Shown one piece after another: positions 19,687-27,613 of a DNA stretch of 36,953 bases (position 1 is its first letter; every line of letters begins with the position of its first letter). The position numbers and the translations under genes are program-made. Origin of the DNA: Candidatus Levyibacteriota bacterium (lineage in GTDB: Bacteria; Patescibacteriota; Microgenomatia; Levybacterales; UBA12049); contig JACPLG010000005.1 of the NCBI GenBank assembly GCA_016186625.1, positions 1-36,953 of the forward strand, given 5' to 3'. The notes beneath the pieces are model-generated. The model was not told the DNA's origin, ran no database searches, and saw only the letters and a program-made list of their open reading frames with translations.

Positions 19687-20136
19687 GTGAGAAAATTAAC
19701 TGCCCAAAAAGGTTTTACATTAATTGAGCTCCTAGTTGTTATAGGTATCCTCGCAATTTTACTCTCAATCGTTCTTATTGCAATTAATCCTGGAAGGCAG
19801 TTTGGTCAGGCAAATGATACTAAAAGGCGAAGCGCGGTGACACAAATACTTAACGCAGTTGGAGCCTATGCTGCTGAGAATAAAGGCAATCTCCCAACAC
19901 AGATAACAACAACCGCTGCTGAAATAAGTAACACAGGAGCAGACCTTTGCACTGTTTTGGTTCCTGATTACATACCGGCACTTCCCACAGACCCTGTTCT
20001 AAATGCTGCCGATGTTGCTGCTCCATGCCCAACAACATATGCAACAGGTTATAATATTGTCAAAGACGCTAGCAATAGAGTGACCGTAAGCGCTCCAAGT
20101 GCGGAAATAAACACACCTATTGAGATCACAAGATAA
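19687..20136 (+). CDS. Type IV pilin (probable major pilin)
   Basis: GTG start; QKGFTLIELLVVIGILAILLSIVLIAINPGRQFGQANDTKRRSAVTQILNAVGAYAAENKG; two Cys in C-terminal half. Confidence 0.9.
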   Translation: MRKLTAQKGFTLIELLVVIGILAILLSIVLIAINPGRQFGQANDTKRRSAVTQILNAVGAYAAENKGNLPTQITTTAAEISNTGADLCTVLVPDYIPALPTDPVLNAADVAAPCPTTYATGYNIVKDASNRVTVSAPSAEINTPIEITR

Positions 20137-20149
20137 CCCAACTTCTTAA

Positions 20150-20371
20150 ATGGCAAAAAAAAGAACCTCTAGCTCCGTAAATATAAGCGCCGCAAACGCA
20201 GTAATTGCTTTCCTTGTTTTATTATTAGCCTTTTCAACCCTTCTACTTTTTAGAAATTACAAAGATACTATCTTGGAATCCGGAAACTTTAATCTCTTTA
20301 TACTGCTTGTAGGTATTGGATTTGGATTATTAATTACCCTACTTTATCTTATTAATTCAAAGGGGAAGTAA
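20150..20371 (+). CDS. Small membrane protein, two predicted TM helices
   Basis: 73-aa ORF with two hydrophobic segments. Confidence 0.55.
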   Translation: MAKKRTSSSVNISAANAVIAFLVLLLAFSTLLLFRNYKDTILESGNFNLFILLVGIGFGLLITLLYLINSKGK

Positions 20372-20395
20372 GACTGCGATTAAAAGCCTCACGAA

Positions 20396-20418
20396 GTTAA
20401 ATCTATTGTTGATTTAAC
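20396..20418. repeat. Inverted repeat gttaaatc-tattgtt-gatttaac overlapping a putative -35
   Basis: 8-bp perfect stem, 7-nt loop. Confidence 0.55.
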
Positions 20419-20437
20419 CCTCTTAGCAAAGTACTAT
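20409..20437 (+). promoter_or_regulatory. Promoter TTGATT-N17-TACTAT upstream of glycosyltransferase
   Basis: Spacer exactly 17 nt. Confidence 0.45.
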
Positions 20438-20458
20438 AGAGTATTGATTTAAAACTTT

Positions 20459-21178
20459 ATGTATAAAGGAAAAAAAATTTCCATTGTTTTGCCGGAGTTT
20501 AATGAAGAAAAAAATATAGGAAGGGCAATTTCTGATTTTTGGAAACTTAAAATAGTTGATGAAATTATTGTGATTGATAACAATTCGAAAGATAGAACAT
20601 CAGAGTCTGCACTTCGAAATAAAGCAAAAGTTATAAAAGAACATAAACAAGGCTACGGATTTGCACTTCAAAGAGGACTAAGAGAGGCGAAGGGCGATTA
20701 TGTTGTTTTATGTGAGCCTGATGGCACTTTTGTAGCAGCGGATCTTTTAAAGCTTTTAAGCAAAATGGGTGACTATGATATTGTATCCGGAATAAGAACC
20801 AACAAAAAATTTATAAGTAGAAATGCCAATATGGGAGAATTTCTTCGCCTCGGAAATATTTTTGTCGCAAAAATAACCCAGTTTTTATACAGTCCAACAA
20901 CTAATCTTTCAGATTGTGGTTGCACTTTTAAAGTTATAAAAAAAATCAGCTGTTAAAAAGTTACTCCCAAGACTTAGTGTAGGCGAGTCATATTTTTTAG
21001 CCGAGTTTACCGCCCTGTCTCTACTATCTGGCCTAAGCATTTTGAGCTACCCGTTAGATATAGAAAAAGAATAGGTGAGTCTAGGATAACAGGCTCACTT
21101 ATAAAATCAATCATCGTAGGATTGCGAATGTTTAAAATAGTCCTCAAATACAGATTTTTAAAGCAAATTAAGAATTAA
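20459..21178 (+). pseudogene. Family 2 glycosyltransferase (dolichol-phosphate mannosyltransferase-like), disrupted by two frameshifts
   Basis: KISIVLPEFNEEKNIGRAI...VIDNNSKDRTSE in frame 1; continuation SAVKKLLPRLSVGESYFLAEFTALSLLSGLSIL in another frame after A8 at 20938-20945; then ELPVRYRKRIGESRITGSLIKSIIVGLRMFKIVLKYRFLKQIKN* after T4 at 21040-21043. Confidence 0.82.
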
Positions 21179-21223
21179 ATTTATTTTGCTCCCCAAATGG
21201 CATATTCATTTTTGTTAAAAAAA

Positions 21224-23104
21224 TTAAGAAGCACACTGTACACCGTCTTTGTATTCTGGAATTAATTTTCGGCTTCTTAAATCGTCTTCAAACAGTTTAA
21301 TCCATGCGCTGGTAGACCTCTTCCATTCTTCTCGAAAATCAGCCTCAGTGATGCCTGATTGCTCAAGCGCCGCGATCCCGTGAGAAATAGTTCTTTCCAA
21401 GGCAGCTCTGCCTTGTTCAATTTCATATCTTGAGCGGTAAGTTATCAAATCAATCCCGTTCCTTCTGGAAAAATCAAGCCTTGCTCTAATTTCGGTTAGT
21501 GACTGAATTAATAGTTTTCTTCCATCCGCTCTCGATAAGTTAAAAATCCCATACCTTCCTGATAGAGAAATTGCCTCCAAAAGCTCATCAGCTGATCTGG
21601 TGTCATATTCATATTTCTCAACCTCTTCTCCTTCCTTTCCCCAATGTGGATTAACAAAATTGATCCTTAAAGTTCTCCTAACTTGTTCCACAGTTATTCT
21701 TCTATTGATAAGGTCTTGCCTAATTTGTTGGGCAACCACAAAAAGATCCGTAGCAAAATAACTGGTTCCTTGCCCAAATATTTTTCTTACCGAAGGGTCT
21801 TTACTATGCCTATTGATTAAGCTTCTAATTTCCTGCTGAATTCTTTCAGGCCTAATTGTTCCGTTAACCGCAGATCTAACCAAAGTATCAACCACCTCTT
21901 GCCTAATTGGCCCATTTATCTCGATTCTTTCCTCATCAGAAGGAGTGTATCGGCTTTGATATTGAATCGCCGCAGTTTTGCCCAGAGCCGAGGCGTATTC
22001 AGCTGTACGGCTTTCTCTTGTACTTACAGCTCTTTGGTTACCCCAATCAATAGATGCATGTATATCATTAGCTTCGATAAGCCATCTTTCAGCCTTTTGG
22101 GAAAGATTAAGATGCACCCTTCTGTCAAACAATCTCCAAAGAACTTTTCCTTTAAAGTTATTAAATATATTTCCCCTAGACACCTCTGTTTTTAAATATC
22201 CTCTTGCTGCTTCTCTCGCTCTTCTCTTAAGTTCTGACGTGCGGTTGGCAATAACAACCATATATTGTGGTGAAGGTGGGGGCACTTCAGGCCTTGGTAG
22301 TGCAGGAGGAGGTAAAGGTGGGTGTGGGCACCTCTCACGGAGATGTTGGAGAGTTTCTCTGCCAGCGCGTTCGAATTGGCGTCGCAGCCGGTCAAGTAGC
22401 CGTTCGGCCCTTAGACTCGGCGCAGGCGCTGGAGGAGGCTCATGTCTTGGCGGTCTGTGCGGTGGCCGACGAAGCTCAATTGTTCGTTCAGGCCCAGGAG
22501 GTAGACTATGAAGCCAATCCTCTATCGTCTGCCCAGGCGCTTGAGCTTGTCGGGGTCTGGGAGAGGGTTGGGCTCTCTCTTTTGGTGGTACAAATACCCA
22601 ATAATTGTAGACATCACGTTCTGTTCTATAGGGATCGATTGTTAACCCCAGTCTCTCTCTTGTTTGAGAGACATGTGTCTCCACAGAAGTCCATCTTTCT
22701 TCTTTTACAACTTTTGTTGCATCTTTACTGTTTGATTGTACGATCTGTATATCTCTTCTTAATGTCTCTAAGTTCTCGGGAGATAATGGATCTCCTATTA
22801 CACCGTTTGCCCTCTCTCTAGAAAAGACTAAGAGTCTGCCGCTGGGAGGGCCTGGTAGTTTAAATGTTCTATTTGTACTTAGGTTTTTAATGGTTTCACC
22901 ATTTATTTCTCTTGCATCTAGATTAATAAGTTCTCCTAGTAATATCTTTTCTGCAACCATCTGTTCATTAAGCTGGTTGTCTGGGGTATAGAATAAAAGC
23001 CCAGCAAGGCGCAAATAAGAGTCTATAGCCCTCTCTCTTGGGGATCTCTCAATCAACCCAAGTTCGGGCTGGCCTGGGCTTCCTCTTTCTCTCTCAGCAG
23101 TCAT
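21224..23104 (-). CDS. Hypothetical protein, 626 aa, soluble, Pro/Arg-rich central linker
   Basis: Long uninterrupted ORF with promoter TTGCTA-N17-TATAAT and Shine-Dalgarno aaggaag 8 nt before ATG; no TM segments. Confidence 0.75.
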   Translation of the reverse strand: MTAERERGSPGQPELGLIERSPRERAIDSYLRLAGLLFYTPDNQLNEQMVAEKILLGELINLDAREINGETIKNLSTNRTFKLPGPPSGRLLVFSRERANGVIGDPLSPENLETLRRDIQIVQSNSKDATKVVKEERWTSVETHVSQTRERLGLTIDPYRTERDVYNYWVFVPPKERAQPSPRPRQAQAPGQTIEDWLHSLPPGPERTIELRRPPHRPPRHEPPPAPAPSLRAERLLDRLRRQFERAGRETLQHLRERCPHPPLPPPALPRPEVPPPSPQYMVVIANRTSELKRRAREAARGYLKTEVSRGNIFNNFKGKVLWRLFDRRVHLNLSQKAERWLIEANDIHASIDWGNQRAVSTRESRTAEYASALGKTAAIQYQSRYTPSDEERIEINGPIRQEVVDTLVRSAVNGTIRPERIQQEIRSLINRHSKDPSVRKIFGQGTSYFATDLFVVAQQIRQDLINRRITVEQVRRTLRINFVNPHWGKEGEEVEKYEYDTRSADELLEAISLSGRYGIFNLSRADGRKLLIQSLTEIRARLDFSRRNGIDLITYRSRYEIEQGRAALERTISHGIAALEQSGITEADFREEWKRSTSAWIKLFEDDLRSRKLIPEYKDGVQCAS

Positions 23105-23112
23105 AATGTTTT

Positions 23113-23126
23113 CTTCCTTTTGGAAG
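23113..23126 (-). promoter_or_regulatory. Small hairpin CTTCC-AAAA-GGAAG sequestering the Shine-Dalgarno of the 626-aa gene
   Basis: 5-bp perfect stem, 4-nt loop, 3' arm is the SD. Confidence 0.5.
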
Positions 23127-23130
23127 TTGT

Positions 23131-23159
23131 ATTATACTGTAATTTACATCCTATAGCAA
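23131..23159 (-). promoter_or_regulatory. Promoter TTGCTA-N17-TATAAT for the 626-aa gene
   Basis: On minus strand: TTGCTA (23159-23154), 17-nt spacer, TATAAT (23136-23131). Confidence 0.6.
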
Positions 23160-23227
23160 AAATTTAGAGAAGAATGAAAGCATGTAGATGTACTCAGTTC
23201 AAAAACGAGCATATCTATCCTATAGCA

Positions 23228-23256
23228 TTGACTTTTAGGTAGTTTTGCGGTATAAT
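23228..23256 (+). promoter_or_regulatory. Near-consensus promoter TTGACT-N17-TATAAT
   Basis: TTGACT 23228-23233, 17-nt spacer, TATAAT 23251-23256. Confidence 0.65.
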
Positions 23257-23265
23257 GCAGCCTTC

Positions 23266-23433
23266 ATGAAAGATTTTATAGCAATTGCCCAGGCTTTATT
23301 TTGGTTCACTTTATGCGTGGCTGCAGCTTTGTTTCTATTGGTAGCTGCGTTAGTTTACAATGGTTTGATTGTGTTAAAAAAGGGATTTAGCCTCAGAAAG
23401 TTTGAATTTCCCAAGCTTGAAATTGCTAGGTAA
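23266..23433 (+). CDS. Small membrane protein (about 55 aa)
   Basis: ATG 9 nt after TATAAT; MKDFIAIAQALFWFTLCVAAALFLLVAALVYNGLIVLKKG single TM. Confidence 0.55.
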   Translation: MKDFIAIAQALFWFTLCVAAALFLLVAALVYNGLIVLKKGFSLRKFEFPKLEIAR

Positions 23434-23728
23434 AAGAAAATAATTGGGAATCAATTTTTACTTTTGATCCTTCAAATTCAATACCCTCCTGCTCGAGGAG
23501 CTGTTTTTGAACTCCCGGTCCGCCGAAAGCATAGCCGGGCGCAAGCTTGCCATCTCTATTTACCACTCTATGACAGGGTACCGTATTTGGTGTTTTATTT
23601 GAATGCAGCGCGTATCCTACTACCCTAGGATTTCTTATGCCAACAAAACGGGCGACATCTCCGTAGGTTGTGACATATCCTATCGGAATTTTGGCAACTG
23701 CCCTGTAAACTGCTTCAAATGTACTCAT
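23426..23728 (-). CDS. MGMT-like / alkyltransferase-like DNA-binding domain protein with PCHRVV motif
   Basis: VYRAVAKIPIGYVTTYGDVARFVG, PCHRVVNRDGKLAPGYAFGG; 100 aa. Confidence 0.9.
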   Translation of the reverse strand: MSTFEAVYRAVAKIPIGYVTTYGDVARFVGIRNPRVVGYALHSNKTPNTVPCHRVVNRDGKLAPGYAFGGPGVQKQLLEQEGIEFEGSKVKIDSQLFSFT

Positions 23729-24492
23729 GAAATAAAAATTAAATAAAAAACTATAGCAATTATTATTCGATAAACACCAAAAGCAATAAAAGTGTGATTT
23801 TTAATATAATCTATTAAAAACTTCACTGCAAGTAGTGCAAATAAATAGGAAGCAATAAAGCCGATAGAAAGAACTACAAGCTCGCTATTTGAAAAATTAA
23901 GCCTAGTTTTAAAAACATCAAGAGAAGTTGCCCCAAGCATGGTTGGAACTGCAAGAAGAAATGAGAATTCAGTTGAGGCCTTTCGATTAAAACCAAGAAT
24001 AAGTCCTCCTAGAATTGATGCTCCTGCGCGGGAAACTCCGGGAATGATACTTATTGACTGAAAAAGTCCTATCAAAAATGCTTTTTTGGTTGTTAGATCT
24101 TTAAAATCGTAGCTTTTTTCTCTTTGTCTATCCCAAAGCTCAATCCCAATAAATGCAAATCCTCCTACAAATAATGCGGCAACGGTTACAAGGATGTTTC
24201 CTATCAAGGATTCTTTTATAAATGAATAAAGAAGAAGTCCTACAACCGCACTTGGAATAAAACCGGCAATTATTTTTGGCCATATTTTTACGTTTGTCAG
24301 CCTTCTAAAATAAAGGGTAACCACTGAAAGAATTGCTCCAAGCTGAATTATTATTAAAAAACTTTTTACAAATTCGGTTTGCTCTATACTTAAGACATGA
24401 GAGGTTAAGATAAGATGACCAGTTGAGGAGACAGGAAGAAACTCGGTTATTCCCTCAATAGCGGAGAGTATTAAGGTTTGAATAATGCCCAT
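23725..24492 (-). CDS. uppP: Undecaprenyl-diphosphatase UppP/BacA
   Basis: SAIEGITEFLPVSSTGHLIL and SIIPGVSRAGASILGGL motifs. Confidence 0.96.
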   Translation of the reverse strand: MGIIQTLILSAIEGITEFLPVSSTGHLILTSHVLSIEQTEFVKSFLIIIQLGAILSVVTLYFRRLTNVKIWPKIIAGFIPSAVVGLLLYSFIKESLIGNILVTVAALFVGGFAFIGIELWDRQREKSYDFKDLTTKKAFLIGLFQSISIIPGVSRAGASILGGLILGFNRKASTEFSFLLAVPTMLGATSLDVFKTRLNFSNSELVVLSIGFIASYLFALLAVKFLIDYIKNHTFIAFGVYRIIIAIVFYLIFIS

Positions 24493-24498
24493 TTAAAA

Positions 24499-24504
24499 AT
24501 TATA
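24499..24504 (-). promoter_or_regulatory. Predicted -10 box TATAAT, 6 nt before uppP ATG
   Basis: Minus strand: TATAAT-ttttaa-ATG. Confidence 0.55.
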
Positions 24505-24603
24505 GCAAAGCTACGTCCGTCTTCCTAAAACCGCCGAATGATAAAAAAGTCCAATACTACCAAGTATTATACTTTTTTCAAATCTTTAATTTTTACAATT
24601 TGA

Positions 24604-24609
24604 TATGAT
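24604..24609 (+). promoter_or_regulatory. Predicted -10 box TATGAT, 6 nt before transketolase ATG
   Basis: TATGAT-aaagat-ATG. Confidence 0.5.
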
Positions 24610-24615
24610 AAAGAT

Positions 24616-26478
24616 ATGGAAAACCTGGAAAAACTCGCAAGACTTGTTAGATATTACTGCCTGCTTTCTACCTCCGCCGCAGGTTCGGGACACCTTACCT
24701 CATCATTATCCGCAGCAGACTTAATTACAGTTTTATTTTTTGGAGGATTTTTTAGATTTGATCCAAAAGCAGTGGATTTTCCTAACAATGACAGAATAAT
24801 TTTTTCAAAAGGACATGCCTCACCACTCCTTTATGCGCTATGGGCAGCTGCTGGAGAGCTTAGCGAAGACGATCTTCTAACTTTTAGAAAATTCGGAAGT
24901 CCTCTGGAGGGTCATCCTTCCATGGAATTCAAATTTACAGAGGCTCCAACAGGGTCCCTAGGTCAAGGCTTATCCATAGGTCTTGGAATGGCACTGGCGG
25001 CGAAAATGGATAAATTGTCTTATAAAACATATGTTTTGCTTGGCGACGGGGAAATGGCGGAGGGGCAGATTTGGGAGGCAATTGAAATTGCAAGTTATTA
25101 TAAACTAAATAACTTAATAGGGATAATTGATGTGAATAGACTAGGACAAAGTGGGGAAACAATGTATGGGTGGGATGTTGCGGAATACAAAAAGAGAATT
25201 TCTAGCTTCGGCTGGGAGACAGTTATAATTGACGGGCATGATTTAGCAGAAATTTCACAGGCATTTTCTCTAGTTTTAAGTAGCCACGGGCGACCCACAA
25301 TGATAATTGCAAAAACTGTTAAAGGGAAGGGTATAAAATCGCTGGAAAATAAAGAAGGTTTTCACGGGAAAGCACTCCCCTACGAAAAAATAGGGGAGTA
25401 CGAAAAAGCGCTTGGTGAAATTGATAGGACTATCCGGGGACAAATTGCAAAGCCGCATAGATTAAAAGATGAAAAAACACCTCGCCCCCGATATATATCT
25501 CACGTCGCACAACGGAGATTGTACAACATTTCTAATGTCGCACAATCTCCGGATAAAGAATTAATTGCTACTCGAAAAGCTTATGGTGAAGCTCTTGTTT
25601 ATCTTGCGCCTGACTTCCCTTCCCTAGTCTCCTTAGATGGAGAGGTTTCTAACTCAACTTATGCAGAGCTTTTTGCCGAAAAATATCCTGATAAATATTT
25701 TGAGATGTTTATTGCAGAACAAAATATGGTTTCTGTCGCTGTTGGAATGACTCGCCGGGGAAAGATTCCATTTGTTTCTACTTTCTCAGCTTTTCTAACG
25801 CGAGCTCATGATCAGATAAGAATGGCAAGCTACGGGCGGGCAAATATTAAATTTGTTGGTTCTCACGCCGGTGTATCAATCGGGCAGGACGGATCATCCC
25901 AGATGGGGCTTGAAGACATAGCAATGTTTCGCACACTTGCGGATAGTGTAGTTTTATACCCATGTGATGCTAATTCTACCCAAAAGCTTGTCGAACAAGC
26001 CGCAAAGCATCAGGGATTAGTTTATCTTCGGACAACCAGAATGGAAACGGCGGTAATTTACGATAGTTGGGAGGAGTTTGAAATAGGCGGAAGCAAAGTA
26101 ATAAAGAGTTCAAAAAAGGACAAGATTACTGTAGTTGGAGCAGGAATTGCGGTTCATGAGGCTCTTAAGGCTTATGAAGAATTAGAAAAAGAGAGGATGT
26201 TAATCAGGGTAATAGATTTATATTCGATTAAACCAATAGATTGTGCGACGCTGGGGCGGGCAGCAGAGGAGACAGGCTCGATCATAGTTGTTGAGGATCA
26301 TAGACCAGAAGGCGGAATTGCCGAGGCAGTGAGAAGCTGCCTATTTGATTATAAAGTAACAGTTCACAGCCTGGCTGTTTCTCGGATGCCAAAAAGCGGA
26401 AAGCCCGAGGAACTTCTTGCCTATGAAGAGATTGACGCAGCATCAATCATTAATAAAGTTAAAGAAATCCTGGGGTGA
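24616..26478 (+). CDS. tkt: Transketolase
   Basis: SAAGSGHLTSSLSAADL, GDGEMAEGQIWEA, FSAFLTRAHDQIRMA, C-terminal VVEDHRPEGGIAEAV. Confidence 0.92.
   Translation: MENLEKLARLVRYYCLLSTSAAGSGHLTSSLSAADLITVLFFGGFFRFDPKAVDFPNNDRIIFSKGHASPLLYALWAAAGELSEDDLLTFRKFGSPLEGHPSMEFKFTEAPTGSLGQGLSIGLGMALAAKMDKLSYKTYVLLGDGEMAEGQIWEAIEIASYYKLNNLIGIIDVNRLGQSGETMYGWDVAEYKKRISSFGWETVIIDGHDLAEISQAFSLVLSSHGRPTMIIAKTVKGKGIKSLENKEGFHGKALPYEKIGEYEKALGEIDRTIRGQIAKPHRLKDEKTPRPRYISHVAQRRLYNISNVAQSPDKELIATRKAYGEALVYLAPDFPSLVSLDGEVSNSTYAELFAEKYPDKYFEMFIAEQNMVSVAVGMTRRGKIPFVSTFSAFLTRAHDQIRMASYGRANIKFVGSHAGVSIGQDGSSQMGLEDIAMFRTLADSVVLYPCDANSTQKLVEQAAKHQGLVYLRTTRMETAVIYDSWEEFEIGGSKVIKSSKKDKITVVGAGIAVHEALKAYEELEKERMLIRVIDLYSIKPIDCATLGRAAEETGSIIVVEDHRPEGGIAEAVRSCLFDYKVTVHSLAVSRMPKSGKPEELLAYEEIDAASIINKVKEILG
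25513..25551. repeat. In-frame hairpin cggagattgt...acaatctccg within transketolase
   Basis: 10-bp perfect stem plus inner acat/atgt; flanked by direct repeat GTCGCACAA. Confidence 0.85.
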
Positions 26479-26495
26479 AGCCTCAAGATCACCCC
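26472..26495 (+). terminator. Hairpin ggggtga-N10-tcacccc overlapping transketolase stop codon; possible terminator
   Basis: 7-bp GC-rich stem; no clear T-tract. Confidence 0.35.
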
Positions 26496-26537
26496 GGGGG
26501 TGGATTTAGGTTTACACCTTAGGAATACTGGGAATAT

Positions 26538-26566
26538 TTGAAATATAAAGCTGACGAGACTATTAT
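26538..26566 (+). promoter_or_regulatory. Promoter TTGAAA-N17-TATTAT, 6 nt before gap ATG
   Basis: TTGAAA 26538-26543, 17-nt spacer, TATTAT 26561-26566, tgactt, ATG. Confidence 0.65.
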
Positions 26567-26572
26567 TGACTT

Positions 26573-27613
26573 ATGATAAGGATTGCGATTAATGGTTACG
26601 GTAGGATCGGAAGAATGACCCACAGAGTTATTCTTGAAAAATACAAAACTAAAATTGACGTTGTTGCCATTAACGCAGGTTCATCAACAGATATTGAGGG
26701 GTGGATGTATCTTCTCAAATACGATACGGTTTACGGGGTACTTAAAGATCAGGTTTCGATTGAACCATCGAAAGAATCAAAAAAAGATTATTTGGGAAAA
26801 ATTGTAATCAACAAACGCAGGAAAACCCAGGTATACTCCCAAAAAGACCCTTCTCTTCTTCCGTGGGAAGACCTCAAAATTGACGTTGTGATTGAGTCAA
26901 CAGGCCATTTCTTAAGTTTAGATAAGGCTAATTTACATCTTAAGGCAGGTACCAAAAATGTAATTTTGTCTGCTCCTGCAAAAGGTGGAAACATTGAGAC
27001 TTATGTTTTATCGGTTAACGAGGTTGATTATTCGGGTGCAAATGTTATCAGTAACGCTTCCTGTACTACAAATTGCATTACTCCTGTTGCAAAAGTTTTA
27101 TCTGATAAGTTCGGTATAGAAAAAGCCATGATGACAACAATTCACGGTTATACTCAGGATCAGCGGTTGCAAGATGGGGGTCATAAGGACTATAGGCGCG
27201 CAAGAGCTGCTGCTGAAAATATTGTGCCAACATCAACCGGTGCCACAATTGCCTCGGCAAAAGCGCTTCCCGAGCTTGAAGGGATATTTTCAGGTCTTGC
27301 AATTCGCGTGCCAGTGCCTGTTGGATCGCTTTCAGATTTTACCTTTCTTTTAAAACGAGATGTTTCGGCAGAGGAAGTAAACAATGAGTTTAAATCTGCT
27401 TCTCAAAGTTCGCAATACAAAAACATTTTAGAAGTTACGCAGGATCCTATTGTTTCATCAGATATAATCGGGAATTCACACTCGGCAATTGTGGATTTAT
27501 CTCTAACCCAAGTTGTAGGAGGCAACATGGTTAAAGTTATTGCCTGGTATGATAATGAATACGGCTACGCTAACCGCCTGATAGAAGAAGTTTTAATGAT
27601 TGGCAAAAACTAA
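26573..27613 (+). CDS. gap: Glyceraldehyde-3-phosphate dehydrogenase, type I
   Basis: INGYGRIGRM, SNASCTTNCITPVAKVL, NIVPTSTGA, WYDNEYGYANRL. Confidence 0.97.
   Translation: MIRIAINGYGRIGRMTHRVILEKYKTKIDVVAINAGSSTDIEGWMYLLKYDTVYGVLKDQVSIEPSKESKKDYLGKIVINKRRKTQVYSQKDPSLLPWEDLKIDVVIESTGHFLSLDKANLHLKAGTKNVILSAPAKGGNIETYVLSVNEVDYSGANVISNASCTTNCITPVAKVLSDKFGIEKAMMTTIHGYTQDQRLQDGGHKDYRRARAAAENIVPTSTGATIASAKALPELEGIFSGLAIRVPVPVGSLSDFTFLLKRDVSAEEVNNEFKSASQSSQYKNILEVTQDPIVSSDIIGNSHSAIVDLSLTQVVGGNMVKVIAWYDNEYGYANRLIEEVLMIGKN

Noticed and set aside
22267-22821. 184-aa and 177-aa plus-strand ORFs opposite the 626-aa gene
   Set aside because: Antisense shadow ORFs in the GC-rich Pro/Arg linker; no start signals and compositionally odd translations
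26472-26505. Confident rho-independent terminator after transketolase
   Set aside because: Good GC-rich stem but followed by gggggtgg rather than a T-run, so kept only as low confidence
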